DNA of 64,000 nt from Penelope pileata (lineage: Eukaryota > Chordata > Aves > Galliformes > Cracidae), in assembly GCA_013396635.1 (NCBI GenBank), contig WBMW01003963.1:328374-392373 (forward strand), written 5' to 3'. The position numbers and the translations under genes were made by a program. Below the pieces are notes generated by a model. That model did no database searches, had not been told where the DNA came from, and saw only the letters and a list, made by a program, of their open reading frames with translations. Shown in pieces: positions 1 to 12,436 of the stretch. The first letter of the stretch is position 1; the number at the start of each line of letters is the position of its first letter.

Positions 1-3000
1 ATTTAGGAATTGCTTGGATTTATGCCCTCTTCTCCAACCCCTCTTAACGCATTAACACAGCATTATCTATTTAGGATCTGTCATTTCACTCAAACCATTT
101 TAAAAAGAGATTCACACTACAGAGGAATACGTTTCCAAAATATTATGAAATCTCTTTTATGGGATCTTATTTGGATGTGAGCTTTTATTAACTTAATTGC
201 TGTCAGCAACTAAAGAGAGTCAGAAAAAATTGCCTTTTTTCATGGGTTCAAATCCCTCAAGGAGAACAATCAGCTTTATTGTATTAGAGCATTTTTGGCT
301 TCTTCATTGCCCTGAACCAGGACACAGTGTTGTCAAAATATCTCAGCAAATATCATAAGGCTTGGGACAAGGAGCAAAATTTTCTCTAATCTCAAGAGAA
401 GATTGTGTTTGAAATCTGGGCTATGATTCAGATCAGGTTTTGTTTGTTTATATCTTTTTTTTTCTGTTTATTTGATCTAAAGTAATCTCTGCTTCCAAAG
501 TTCTTTTTTTCTCTTCTGGCAAGACTCTGTCTGTCTTCAGTTTGGTTTGCTGGAGCCTGTGATTCTGTGATTCTGAGCATTTATGTACCACAACAAAATG
601 TCTGCCCTCACCAAAAGCTTTGCCAGAGTCAGACTTGCAACATTTGACCTTTACATGCAAGACCAGGGATGGGCATGAACTAGTTCAGAGCAAATGTAGA
701 AACAGGGTTTGGCCCTAAATAATGTTAAGAACATTTAAATGTACTGGTATTTATTTATTTTTTTCCTATATTTACAACATTTGGAAAATGAATAAAAAAG
801 AGAGAGAGAATGGCATTTGTGAGCCACAAAAAAAACCCATAGCACTGTGAGAAATAGAAATGAATGTGTATATATATATTTAGTTGCTTGCTACCACAGT
901 TCTAGCCTTTTCTTCAAAGCACACAAATTCGGCCACTGCTTAACTTTGTCACTGACTTTCTAAATATTTTTGAAGAGGGAATAAACCACGCTCATTTTTG
1001 ACAGAGTGCTGTTGCATGCAAAGGTACTTACAGTTTGTTTATAACATACCAGAAGCATTCTGTTAGTGAAACATTTCAAGGCTAATGAACCAAAACTTTG
1101 CACCAAACAGACAGCGGCTGCAAACGCTTTCTTGTCTGAGTTTGCTGGAGTTCACATTTCAGCTGTGCTCTGTGCTCCACCCACTCCTCACCGCTGCAGA
1201 TAAAACAACATCTCGGATTGACAAGGCGAGCTTGCAAGGTTAGCATTGTATGAAGCTGAGCAAGTCATGCCATTAACTCTTCTGAGGCAGATATGCTCGT
1301 GCTTTGTGACAAATTGACTACCACAGGCGAGGAGCAATGTGCTGTCTTTGCAGTTTTCATGTCCTGTCAATAAGCCTGGCATAAGGTCCTGAAGGAGTTA
1401 TGAGAAAGTTTGTTTGCAAAGAGGGATTTCATGGGTGTGATGTGCACTAACAGCCTAGTGGTTCTGACTTTAGAATCAAGAGTTGACTTTTGGGAATCGC
1501 TGAGGTTGTCAGGAGTTCTGGATCCATCTGGCAGGACTACCCAGACTAGGGTGCTCAGCACCACATCCAGACGGTTTTTGGAGATCTCCAAGGAGGCCCT
1601 ACAGCCTCTCTGGGTACCTGTGTCAGTGCTCCATCACCCATACAATGAGGAAGTGTTTCCTGGGAAGATGGTTATCTTGGCGATGCTGATATCATTTCAA
1701 GACTTTTCACTATGCTTTGGAGGTCTGTCCTCCAAACTGTGCTGTGACAAAAGCAATCCAAGGTTTTGATCCTGAAAGTCTGTAAGCAACCAAACAAACA
1801 TCCGTGGAGAAGTCACGATCCAGGACTAAGCAGTAGAGGTGCTGCTCTGGGGATCCGTGATCACTTCTGTTCTGACTCTGATGCTCTCTGTGTCCTCAGG
1901 TAAAGTACTTTTACAAGACCTTTTCTAGTTATGCATTCGCGCAATATCTGACAAAGGCTCTAGGCTGATCTGGGGGGCCCCAAGCAGCACTCTGAAAACG
2001 TAAGTAATACTATAAATCAATTAGGAATGATCCTCTGCTCTGAACTGAAATACGGCCTCAGCCAGTCGCTACACAAATGCATGGAGAAACAAAAAGGTGT
2101 AGGCAGAGAGTGGAGAGGCATGGAGAAAGATATTATTTTAAAACTTTTCTGTTTCATGATGAAAATAACTGCACACCCACAATTGTGCCTAAATCTATTA
2201 AAAGTCTCCTGATGCTGTGAGAATGCTGTGAGCACATGATCAGATTTGCATTGTTGCTGCTGCCCATCTCAGGTCATCCCTGCAGGGCTCCTCATCATGA
2301 ATCCAGTCTGTCTTGTTTAGAAAGGAAGCTCCTTTGTATGCGAATACAAAAACATACGTATTAACACAAACAGTTGCTTATTTTGAAGAATGTAGAGTTG
2401 GTAATGTGATCTAGAGCAAATACTCGAAGCAAGTTGTTGTTGAAATCCTAGTGCTACATTGCTGCCCCTGTTGTTCACACAAGCCAGTGAATTGTCTGCT
2501 TCAGAAGAAGACATACATCAGGTACTTCAAAACATGATTTTTGAATAGGATCTTCAGCATCAATGGGCTGTCCTACAGCTTGTCACAGGAGCGGAGGCAG
2601 AATGAGGAGACATCAGCTGGCTTTCACTGCGTACAACAAAAAGGATTGGATACAAAGAAATATGAGAAAAGAGCTAATCAGGAGGAAATGCTTCTGGTAG
2701 GGAAGTGGTTCACATTGGCAAGTAAGAGACGCACGGTTTTTATTTGGCATAGTGTTCTTATTCTCTATAATCAAAAAATGGTGATTTTGTGAATGCAGTG
2801 GACTCATGCATAAACCTATTCCTTGGCCACTGCACTTCATTGTTCTAATAACATTACTTCTTGCACTAGAAAATAAACAAATATTAATCTTCCCCAAAGT
2901 AATACTGTATTTGAAAATAGTAGCTGTGTATAGACAATAGCTGCTATATTTTTAAGAACAGTCTTTCAGGCAGCTGGAAAGATTATTCCTAATGGTTTTG

Positions 3001-6000
3001 AATCTGAGATATCATCTTCACCAGCCACAACGAACAGGCCCTGTCTGGAATAAAGAGACAATATCTTTAGCCTACTTTTCTCCCAGGAACGTGTTTGAGT
3101 GTGGTTTTTGGTTTGGTAATGGAGTTCTCTGATGTGTATCAACTGAAATATAGGAGTGCTTTTTATCACCATCATTTGTAGATGTGGTCCAAGTTAGCGT
3201 TAGGTAAACCTACTACCTGCAAAATGAAATATGACTAAATTCACCTGTTTATTCTGAACTTGTTACTCAATAACTCAATATTTTTCTGGGCTTGTCACCC
3301 CATTAACATGTGGGGTAGCTTTGGTGCATGGCATATGCAGATGCAATTCAATAATCATTTCTTCTTTAACTGAAATCAATGAAATCCCACTGTTGAGAAG
3401 TGGCATAGGTTGCCATCATGTAGCAGGACTGTTGTAGTGTTCTCATACTAGGAGGGGCTCAAAGCATCCTCAGAATGCAACAAAACATTTTTAGACAACA
3501 TCCGAAGTGATCTTCCAAGTTGTTGCTCCCAAGATATGTCCTCCAAGAACAAAAGGAAGAGGAAAACAGGAACTTCGTGAATTCCTAGGAACTGCTGTTA
3601 CAAAACGCTGCCTGCTCACCACCTGCCTATCCCTTGCCTCTCCTATAAAGCCTGTTGCAGGATACACTCCTGCAGTTTACTAGAGATGACAATCACTCCT
3701 ACCAGGCCACTGCAGCAAAGACAAGCTCAGAGTAAGTCCTCTTAATAATTTATTTTATTGGAGAGAAAAGAAAAAGAAGATAGGAGTCTTTCCATTTTAG
3801 TTCTTTGGTGAAACAAGTTATCCCTCACTCTGGCAGGTTTTTGGCGTACTGCTTCGCTTTATCCCATTACTGTTCTCATTTTTTTTATTTTTGCTGCGTT
3901 GAACCAGTTGACCATAACCCAAGTGAATGTGAATGCAAATGCCAAGGGCAATACTGGAGAGGTGTCGTATCTTCGTATTTGACATGGCTGTCTATACCTT
4001 GGGTGTGTTGGTAAAATCCTCTTCAATACAGTGAAAGCTGTTAGCTCTTGTAAGGTAAGGATGAAGATCTGAAATAAGTCATTATATCGATTCAGAAGAA
4101 ATTTACAGAGAGGGAACAGATAGGACACATTATGCAATAGGATTCGTTTTAGCAAAAATGAATGTCTGAATATTGTGAGGCTACAGAATCGGCTTGAGAT
4201 AGTTTCTTCTGTGGGAGCCCAGAAATTATGACAGCACAATAAACGACAAATTGCTGTCTGGCCTTTCACCCTTTGGAGGCAAGCACAAAATCTCTAATTT
4301 CATAAGTGCATATTAATTTTGGGTGTCCAAAGTGAAAATCCTTAAAACTAGTATGCTAGGTGGAAACTGGGGATCCCTCATTCTCTGCAAATCAGGGCTT
4401 TTCTAAATGGCTCAGACTACTCAACTTTGAATGCTTAAATCGTTCTAACAACAGATGTTTTCCAAATTACTTTACTCAAGAGAAAAGGTAGATGGCATAA
4501 TGTAAATGCACTAGCAGTAATCACAAAACACCTTTTATGTGCACTCTATATTTGTACTTAATACTGAAATCATTGTATTTTCAAGCCATATTAGTAGAGA
4601 AATGTAGTTGCTATAGTAGAGAAAGAGTAATTGGTATATTTGAGCATTTTACTGTGAAATCTTTTCTCATTCTGCATAACAAAGACAAGCAAGATGAAGA
4701 GTTTCATTTCCAAACACTTCTCAAGAGCCAAATAATTCATGGAAGCAAAATTTACAATATTTTTCACATAAATATTGCAAGAAACCCAAAGAATGCATAT
4801 TTTACATTTAAAAGAACTCTGTTTCAATTAAATTGGCGAGTCAATTAGCTTGACATTTATTTGAAATGTGAAAGACATCTTACATCTTTTTTTTTATGAT
4901 ATTCTACTATGTAATAGGACTCCATAATCTTCTGTCAAAGCCACTGATTTACCTTTTTTTTTTTTTTTTTCCGAAAGATACTCCCTAATAAAGTGCCACT
5001 GTCATAATAGCTATTCTGCTTTTCCCTCTGAAGTTCTTTCCCACTTGGAAGAATAATAGGTATTGAATATAATTCTATAGAATCAGCTTCTGCAAGGCTA
5101 ATACAGGTGTTTAACTGGAAAAGAATGGTGTTTAAAGAGGATTAAAAATTGAAACAGCATGTATTTTGTGCCAAAAATATTATGCTTAAGGTTGTTCATG
5201 ATATCAAAATTGATGTTTTGGACAAAGATTTACTTTCATTTGGGTGGAATGATTTCTGTATCCTATTATCCTTTCAAATACCTACATAGAAATTTTAGAA
5301 AGCCTGGTTAAATAGGTGGGCACATCCATTATTTTGGCAGTTTTGTGAAAGTGACACCTGGACAAACATGTGAGCAGCCTAATCTGTCAGCAGTAGTGAA
5401 AGCCAATCAGAAAGGTCAAAAATGCTATAGATGATTGTAATACTCTGATTCAATAATAAGTTTAGCTCAACATTGGCGGGAAGACTGGTGAAATGCAGTA
5501 AAAGTGGGTGGGAACTTGATAGCATGAGGAAATTGAGATGTTCCGTGGTGAAAATCTGGTCTTGGCCTGACATCGGCAGGATCTCGTTGTCCTTCAGATC
5601 CTCATCCAAGTCATGTCAGCCCACAGGCATCCTTAGAGGTCTAACATGAGCAGGTAGGTGCACAGCTGTGGGTCTGGGGCCTGCTGTCTTCTCATTGGCA
5701 GCTTTTAGAATCTGGGAGGGCATGTTCCTATAGAGAATGAGACCAGATTAAAAAATTCTAATGTATTCTCTGAAAAATATGGTATCACTTTTCTCTGCCC
5801 AGCTGTGAAAGTAGGTTCTGTTCCTTCAACATCTAGATAATGATGTACACGAAACATTGTGTTTTAAGCCACAGAAGACCTAGAGGCATGGGATATAACT
5901 AGTGTTTTTGCACAAGTGGATTTCATTTCCTTAGTAGGAAATTTTACATTATTTTCTCCTTGTCAAACCTGCTAACTGTGACATTTGATCTGTGGCAAAC

Positions 6001-6717
6001 ACAGCCCTGCCGTGTGACCTGATCATATTTTGCACAATCAGTTGAACTTCATCATAAACAAAAATCCATGAGAAAATGTAGGCTGAAAGGGATGGTCTTT
6101 ATACAGTAAGATGGCAAAGCAAGAAAGAAGTGGTATTTCTGAAAATTGAATTTCTAGGGGCTTTTTTGCTCTGTATTTTCTTCTGACTTTGGAGATGACA
6201 TCAGCGTCTCAGCCACCATGCTGTCACAGCTGGACACAATGAACTGGCAGAGCTGCTAATATTGAGTCTACAGCTACTTGCTTCCCCTAAGCAGAGAAGG
6301 TACTACCTCCTCATGTTGTATAGCACGGTCCCTACAAGTGGTCAGTCTTGTTCTAGTGAAACTCCACGTGAGTAAAGCAGTAATAATCTTGCTCTTGATT
6401 AGCAGAACAGTACTACAAGGTACTTGCTTGTGGAAGAGGTGGTTTCTGTAATCAGGATGCCTGTTTAGATATATGTCCTGTGACAGCCTACTGGAAAGAA
6501 TGGAAACCAGTTCATTTTTTGAGCAGATGTGATGTTATGACTATGCCACACATCCCAAGAGTTTGGCTTCTACTTCTCAGCATCCCCAATGGTATGTTAC
6601 GTTTTTCTTTTTAGGGTGACATCCGTGTTTCAAATACTTTTATCCCAGTTGTTAAATTTTTGAAGGTTACAACTGTTCCACACTTGCCAAGCAAATGGGC
6701 ACTGTCCTTCTAAATGG
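1..6717. other. AT-rich non-coding DNA, no gene seen
   Basis: No frame here resembles a known protein. The longest open frame (1410-1769, plus) overlaps an antisense frame and shows no domain, signal peptide or convincing splice context. The stretch holds short low-complexity patches, such as a TA run near 870-880. A doubled octamer-like string, TGTGATTCTGTGATTCTG near 560, may be the last trace of an old CR1 3' tail. It is too short to call. The rest appears to be unique sequence. Confidence 0.6.
4954..4970. repeat. Poly-T tract
   Basis: This is an uninterrupted run of about 17 T. No SINE or LINE body is recognisable beside it, so it is a simple homopolymer rather than a retroposon tail that I can prove. 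Confidence 0.85.
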
Positions 6718-6950
6718 ACGTCTAATTGGTGCGCAGTTTCGTTTGCATATGTTTTCAGTTTTCAACAGGTGGCACTAAAGAGCCAATAAATGATTCTATT
6801 CCCAGACTTCAGCATGCAAACTCCTGGGCAGGCACTTTTATGTGTGTTTATCTATTTAAATATGGTACTATAATTCCAACATAATTAGTCATCTAATTGA
6901 ATTGCATGACCACATCCATCCAAGACATTTGCATGTGCAATTAATTAGGA
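6718..6950. promoter_or_regulatory. Candidate homeodomain/POU-site cluster (putative enhancer)
   Basis: Within about 230 bp there are five TAATT-type homeodomain cores, at 6723-6727, 6871-6875, 6882-6887, 6894-6900 and 6941-6948. There is also a perfect octamer ATTTGCAT at 6927-6934 and a CAGGTG E-box at 6766-6771. Seen directly: the motifs and their crowding. Known: such cores bind homeodomain, POU and bHLH factors. Inferred: that the block is regulatory. AT-rich DNA produces TAATT often, so chance clustering remains a real alternative. Confidence 0.25.
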
Positions 6951-9194
6951 TTTATCTAAAAGCACTCTTTTTGTTCTCAGTTTCCTACAAGTCAAATTAC
7001 TCATGGATGGATTAGATGTTGATTTCTTTTTGAATGTGATAAAATATAGGTACTTGGAGAAAAATAAGTCTGCAGAGTTGGTAAGCAGAAGACAAATAAG
7101 GAATTCTTTTTCTTTTCCTTTCTATTTTTATAGACCAGTGGCTGATGGTTTAGAGCATGGTCAATGTAAAAGTCTGCAGTGCCTTCTTCAGAAACCTTCA
7201 TCTCAGCAGGAGCAGGATTTACAAAAGCAGAACAGCTTTGCGCATGCTACTTGGTTTCAGTCTGCCTCCAGCATAATATTTACTTAATCTTACCTGTTTC
7301 TGATGGTTGTAATGCGTTTGCCAACAAGCATTCATGGAAAATAATGGAGAGAAAAAGAAACAGATAAAGTCATTCCGCAGTAACAGCCTTCTTTTCAAGA
7401 AAAATATTTACAACAATCTCAGCTGCAGGAGGTAATGGAGACACACTTTGAGATGCATTCACCAAACGGGAACTGAAATATTATGAATGGCCCATAAACA
7501 GACAATTAGCTACGAGGAGTCCAAACTGAAGAGATGAAAATACCTTGGAAACTGGACGGGCAATATAGCTTTGGTTTCTTAATTGCTTGGCAAAGCTCTG
7601 CTTATGGGATGGTGAAGCTCTTCTCTTTCTCTTTTGTCACCCAGTTCTAACCAGTGCCGCATGTACTTGGACACTTCCAGAAGAATGAACAAAGCTAAAG
7701 CACATCTCTGAAAACCCATCTGGGATACAAGTGAGGAATTACAAATAGAGCTGTGCAAAACCATACAAACAAAACACAGATATTTTATTTTGCAGGGGGT
7801 GCATTACAAATAAAATATATCGTGTGTCCTGAAGTTTTGAGGACAATTTGCTCCTGAAAACTGCTTAGAGAACTGGGGAAACAGTACCAAAATTTGTGTC
7901 AAGAAATAATTTCACAAGAAGGAGAGAGTAACACTAGCATGACAACATAGCAGTGTGAAAGAGAGGACCAGTCCGACATTCCCCATTCCTGTGTAGTCTT
8001 TGAAGTCACCATTGCTTTGTGGCTCTTTCTTTGAACAAATTATCTCTTGTACTTCCAGTACTCTTTTAGGGGCTCTTTCAGACCATAGCTTGTCAGAGAC
8101 CTTTTGTTCTGTGAATGGTTTCCAGTGGGGTAAGTAGACTGGTCTAAAATTATTTCTCCTCGAGGTCAGTCTCCTCTCTTTTCTTCTACTTCCAAATTGT
8201 CCAAATTGATTATTTATGTATTTATTGTAATTATATCAATATTTTACATACTTAGAAAAGCTTACCCTAATTTCGGAGAAGTAAACAGTGAGTCCCTGCA
8301 GGATACACTCACTGTTGATCACGTTTTTAACAAGTACTTCTGATCTGGGTGTTTCTCTCAGTGTAACTGTTTTTAGCATCCTTTTAGAGCTAGGCCAGAT
8401 GGATTTTCTGCTGGCAGAAGTACCCACTGTCTGAATGAAATATATTATTTTGGAATCTCAGAATGTTAGTGGAAGAAGATTTCTTCCTATATTTTGTAAG
8501 ATATTGTACGTCTCAAACTTTCATTAAGCAACCCATTGCTAATTGCGATGTGATTAGCTTCAGTCTTACCTTAATTTTATGTTTAAGTGCTTTGCTGAAC
8601 AGAATGCAAGCCAGCTCAATTCTTTGCTGAATTGCACATGAAAGAACTACAGCCAGACACACACACATGTGCCATAAATATGTGTGTATTTAAGACTGTG
8701 ACAACTGATGGACAGAACTATGTCTGTCTGAGATATGGATTTGAAAGAAGATTATAACTGGAGCAGAACTAGAAGAAAAAGTTAAGAGGATAGAACAAAA
8801 CAAAGCAAAAAAAAAAAAAGGACTAGAAGGAATTTAGGTGTTACTTAATGTCTAAGTTATTTAAAATTCAGCAGATGAGAGTGTTGTAATGTGGTACAAG
8901 GCACAATTTTCCATTGCCCCAGGGGCAGCAGCCTCCAAACAACCTGCTCTGTCTGCTTTGTAAAGCCATCTGAGCAATGCATTGTTCTTCCATCTACTGA
9001 AACTCTGCTGTTTTCCATTTCATGTGATAAAGCCATCTGTTGCAAATACATGCACTTTTATTTTTTCAAGTAAACTGTTCTGTATAAGAGTTGTGAGCTT
9101 CATGACCTTGTTTGTGACTTCAGAGAGTGCACTCTGTCAATAGCCCCATTCACCTCTGATGGTGACTGTTGCAGCAGTGCTGGTGACATACGTA
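6951..9194. other. AT-rich non-coding DNA, no gene seen
   Basis: Only short overlapping frames occur on both strands, and none is recognisable. An A-rich patch near 8807-8819 and a short CA run near 8659-8668 are the only low-complexity features. No repeat family is identified until the mariner terminus at 9195. Confidence 0.6.
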
Positions 9195-9736
9195 AGTTGC
9201 TCTGAAAGTAATGCCACCTATTTATTTCCATGGAAACTACAACAGATACAAAATATAACACTATTTGATAGAGCAAATTCTCAGCCACAGAACATCATTT
9301 TTCAACACAGTCTCCACCATTACCTGTGCATTTTCACCAGCAAGGAACAACAGCCTGCATGCTATGCTTGTAAAAATCTGCATGGCTGTCCAGAACTTTC
9401 ACATTACCGTCACCACTGCTTAAATGCACCACCACCCCTCACTGTGCTGACATCCACTGTTTGGTCTCCATAAATGTTCAGCAAGCACCAATGAATGTCA
9501 ACGGGTGCCATTTTTTCCTCTTGGAGGAATTCAATTTCACACCTTTGCTCCGTACACACTTCCATATCAGATGCCATTGTGTCAGACTGCCCCTCTGCTG
9601 CCATCTGTCACATGACAACAAAATGGAACGGAATATTGCTGGGAAGGTTCAACCTCTACTGCTGTGCCACGAACATCCGCCTCTGATGTCATGAGCCAAG
9701 ATAATGAAATAGGAGACATTGCTTTCAGAGCAGCCC
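9195..9736 (-). mobile_element. Mariner (Galluhop-like), internally deleted copy
   Basis: This is a Tc1/mariner-type DNA transposon with both ends but without most of its middle. Its left end has the terminal repeat core GCTCTGAAAGTAATGCC, and the right end carries the inverted counterpart, ending in CTTTCAGAGCAGCCC. Left of 9379-9382 the sequence matches the 3' end of the fuller copy at 60799-62400 in reverse complement. Right of that point it matches that copy's 5' end. About 540 bp remain of an expected 1.2-1.3 kb. The left flank has the TA expected for mariner insertion (9193-9194); the right flank reads TT. It cannot code for transposase, but with intact ends it could once have been mobilised in trans. 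Confidence 0.9.
9410..9577 (-). pseudogene. Mariner transposase N-terminal remnant
   Basis: The reading frame begins MASDMEV at 9577 and runs 55 codons to a stop at 9410. It matches the N-terminal helix-turn-helix part of the transposase in the other copy at 60957-62358, for example the shared stretch YGDQTVDV. The frame stops near the deletion junction, so the DDD catalytic domain is absent. An in-frame ATG at 9604 gives a slightly longer frame. I prefer the inner MASD start because the outer codons lie in the untranslated part of the family, as I recall it. Non-functional. Confidence 0.75.
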
Positions 9737-12400
9737 TTGTATAACATACTGTATGTGGCTTTAGAAGCTTCATCAAAACGTAAGTCCAGAATCACATCCG
9801 TATTTCAACAATTTGCCAAAGCTTGCGCTGAAGCTGTGTGCTATAATTTAAGCATCTGATAAATGTTTGTAAGGCTCTAACAAACACACAGTCAGGAAAC
9901 ACTACATAGAAAATTTCAACACAACTATAGCACTGAGCTTAATTTTTCTCTTATTAATTGATTCCTACTTTATCACCTAGTCAAGAGATTGAAGTTTTGA
10001 AAGTTAAGGATTAAAATTTGGCTAAAAAAAAAAAAAAGAGGTTTTATTTTGTCAACAGTTTGTTGTCTGCAATTTAAAAGTCAAGTAAAGCAATAATTCC
10101 CCCAGCTGTTGACTGGGAAAAGGTCAGATTCCTGGAAACAGAGGGAGGCTAAAAACCAGATGAAGAGAAGGGGAAGTCAGCAGCGTCTTTACTAAAATCT
10201 AATTAGGAAATAGCATCTTTTCTTCTGCCCTAAAAAGACCAGAAACTATCAGTGAAATATCAGCAAACAGTTTAGCATCTTCAAAGATATTAATTAAGTA
10301 AAATTTGGAAAGTGCTTTGAAGATGAAAAATGGCAGGGAGTGCTAAGTATCACTATTAGCAGGACCAATGTGTCAACTGATGTTGTCTGTCTGCATAGCA
10401 TTGGGTGAACACTTGGGTAATTAAGGTCAAATGAATAGCCTTGCCTGGTCAATTTATGGGATAAAGTGCGTCTCGTTGCTAGCTGAAGTAAGATGTGGTA
10501 TCTGTGCAACTAGCAGACCTGGAAAGTGAATGTCTGCACAAGACACATTTCATTGCTTTGGGAGCCACCAGTCCAACAGCTGTTTCTGCCTTTGTGGTTC
10601 TGACTTGTATTCTGCATAGCAGGAAAGTGAGCGGCATTTCATAGCATTTAGCAGTTTTTGAACTTGTCATTATTAGTTTGACATTATCCTTGCCTTCACT
10701 AAAGCTTGCATGCCTTCTGGAGTTAAAACGATACCTCGTTTGCCAGGTATCATTTTTCCAGCTTATCAATATTTTAATATTTAAACAGTTATGTAATTAA
10801 TTTGGCAAAGGTTGAGGCAGTGGAGGACTGGTATTGATGATCAAGAGGTGCTATTCAAACTGCAGTCCACAGTCTGTAGTACACATCAGCCTTTGCGCTG
10901 TTGCTCTGGAAGCTCTTGCCATGGACTGATCCCAATCTGTTAGGCTGTACCAAATTGGGAATTTGCATAAGTAACATCTAATTTCCTAAAGTTCAAATTT
11001 ATTTTGACTTGCAATAATAAAGTCCCTGGGGGAGCAGACCCAAGCACCAGTCCTGGGTGCAGGATATGGTGTGACATGGGCAGGTCAGGACTCACAGCCC
11101 AGGACACATGAAGGCCTCCTGCAGACTTCCAATAGGAAAGCCCAGGTTTCTCAAATGCTTGGTTCTGTTACAAACTCGAGTTTAGATGCAGCTTAAACTG
11201 CCCCATGTGACTTTAGAAAGCAGGAGGAGTACCTTAGCCTTTGGTCTGAGCTGGGAGAAAGCCAGTAAGAGTAGATGGGAGGTTGCTGCCACTGCTCAAT
11301 ACCACCTGGCTAGTGCTTTATTCAGCTGACAAATCTTTGCAGGTACTGCTTTCCAACTGCAGTTATTTGCTTACAAGTGTTTCTAGTGTCAGGGTACAAT
11401 AGTGTGGACAATTCCATCACAAGCTGGCATGCTCTATGTAGCCACCTGCTTGGCTTGTGAGCTTATGTGTTGTCTTTGGGCTGCAGGCTGGGACCTCCTT
11501 TTCAAGTAGGTACTCCAGAGTATCCTTTTATGTTAAATGTATTTTCTCTTTTGTATTAAAAATATCAAAAATCTTCCCAACACATTTTGAGTAAGAAATC
11601 ACCAACTGAGCATTGCTGAGGTAGGTTCAGGCAGAATGGTGACACTCAGGTAACAAGCAAAATGCTAAGCTAAATCAGCTCTCAAATCTTGTGGTTTTTA
11701 AGTAAACACATTGTCATCTAAGTAATATTGTAAAGGTGAATTGTGATCTCCTATGTTCTGTTAAAATTCAGAAGTGTTGGATGCCATGGAGGTCAAGAGA
11801 AATGTGAATGAAGCAGGCCTGGTTATGATGGCTCACAAATATCTTGACAACATTGTCCCTGGTGGCAAATAAGGCAAGCTAAACTGCCTGGAAATTTAGC
11901 TAGAAGTATGACAGCTTTCCATTTAGGATATGTTGCTGACTGTATCCAAAGCAATTCTTCAGAGCAGAGCAAAGGGAGATCGCAAGCCCATAAAGCTGCA
12001 AGTCCTTTCACAGTTGTAGCCTAAGACTTCTGGAGAAAACTCTGGCATCATGAAAGAGCCTTGTCACCACAACTCGTCTCTTTGTTGTGCCTTATAAAGG
12101 TGCACTTCAGAAGACCTTCCTGCAACAACACGAGCAAGGTGCGTACATCCAAGAAAGCACTCAAAAAGCCAACAGTGAGTACTGAAATTGTTGGTATTCA
12201 GTCAGCAACTGTGTTTTGGAGCTCAAGATGCCTCTGTGAGGAATCAGCCTTCAGAGGAGCTGAGGTACCAGCCTGAATCTCTGACAGAAACAGCTCTGTT
12301 ATGCATGCTCTGAGAGCACAGATGTTCTTGGATGCACAGTGGAGCTCACCTTATCTCTCTGATGCATAAATCTGCATACAGCTCATGGTATACTTCTTTT

Positions 12401-12436
12401 ACATATATATATGTATATCAATCATATATATATGAT
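12401..12436. repeat. Two adjacent AT palindromes
   Basis: A 14-nt perfect palindrome (ACATATATATATGT, 12401-12414) is followed by a 16-nt perfect palindrome (ATCATATATATATGAT, 12421-12436). They form a short TA-rich microsatellite with symmetric ends. It could extrude a small cruciform but is most simply a decayed (TA)n repeat. Confidence 0.85.

Noticed and set aside
555..576. Doubled GTGATTCT octamer-like string, possible CR1 tail.
   Set aside because: Too short, and the preceding CR1 block (CCCTTCCAAC-like) is absent.
1410..1769. 119-codon plus-strand frame.
   Set aside because: No recognisable domain, overlaps an antisense frame at 1367-1591, and no supporting splice sites or promoter.
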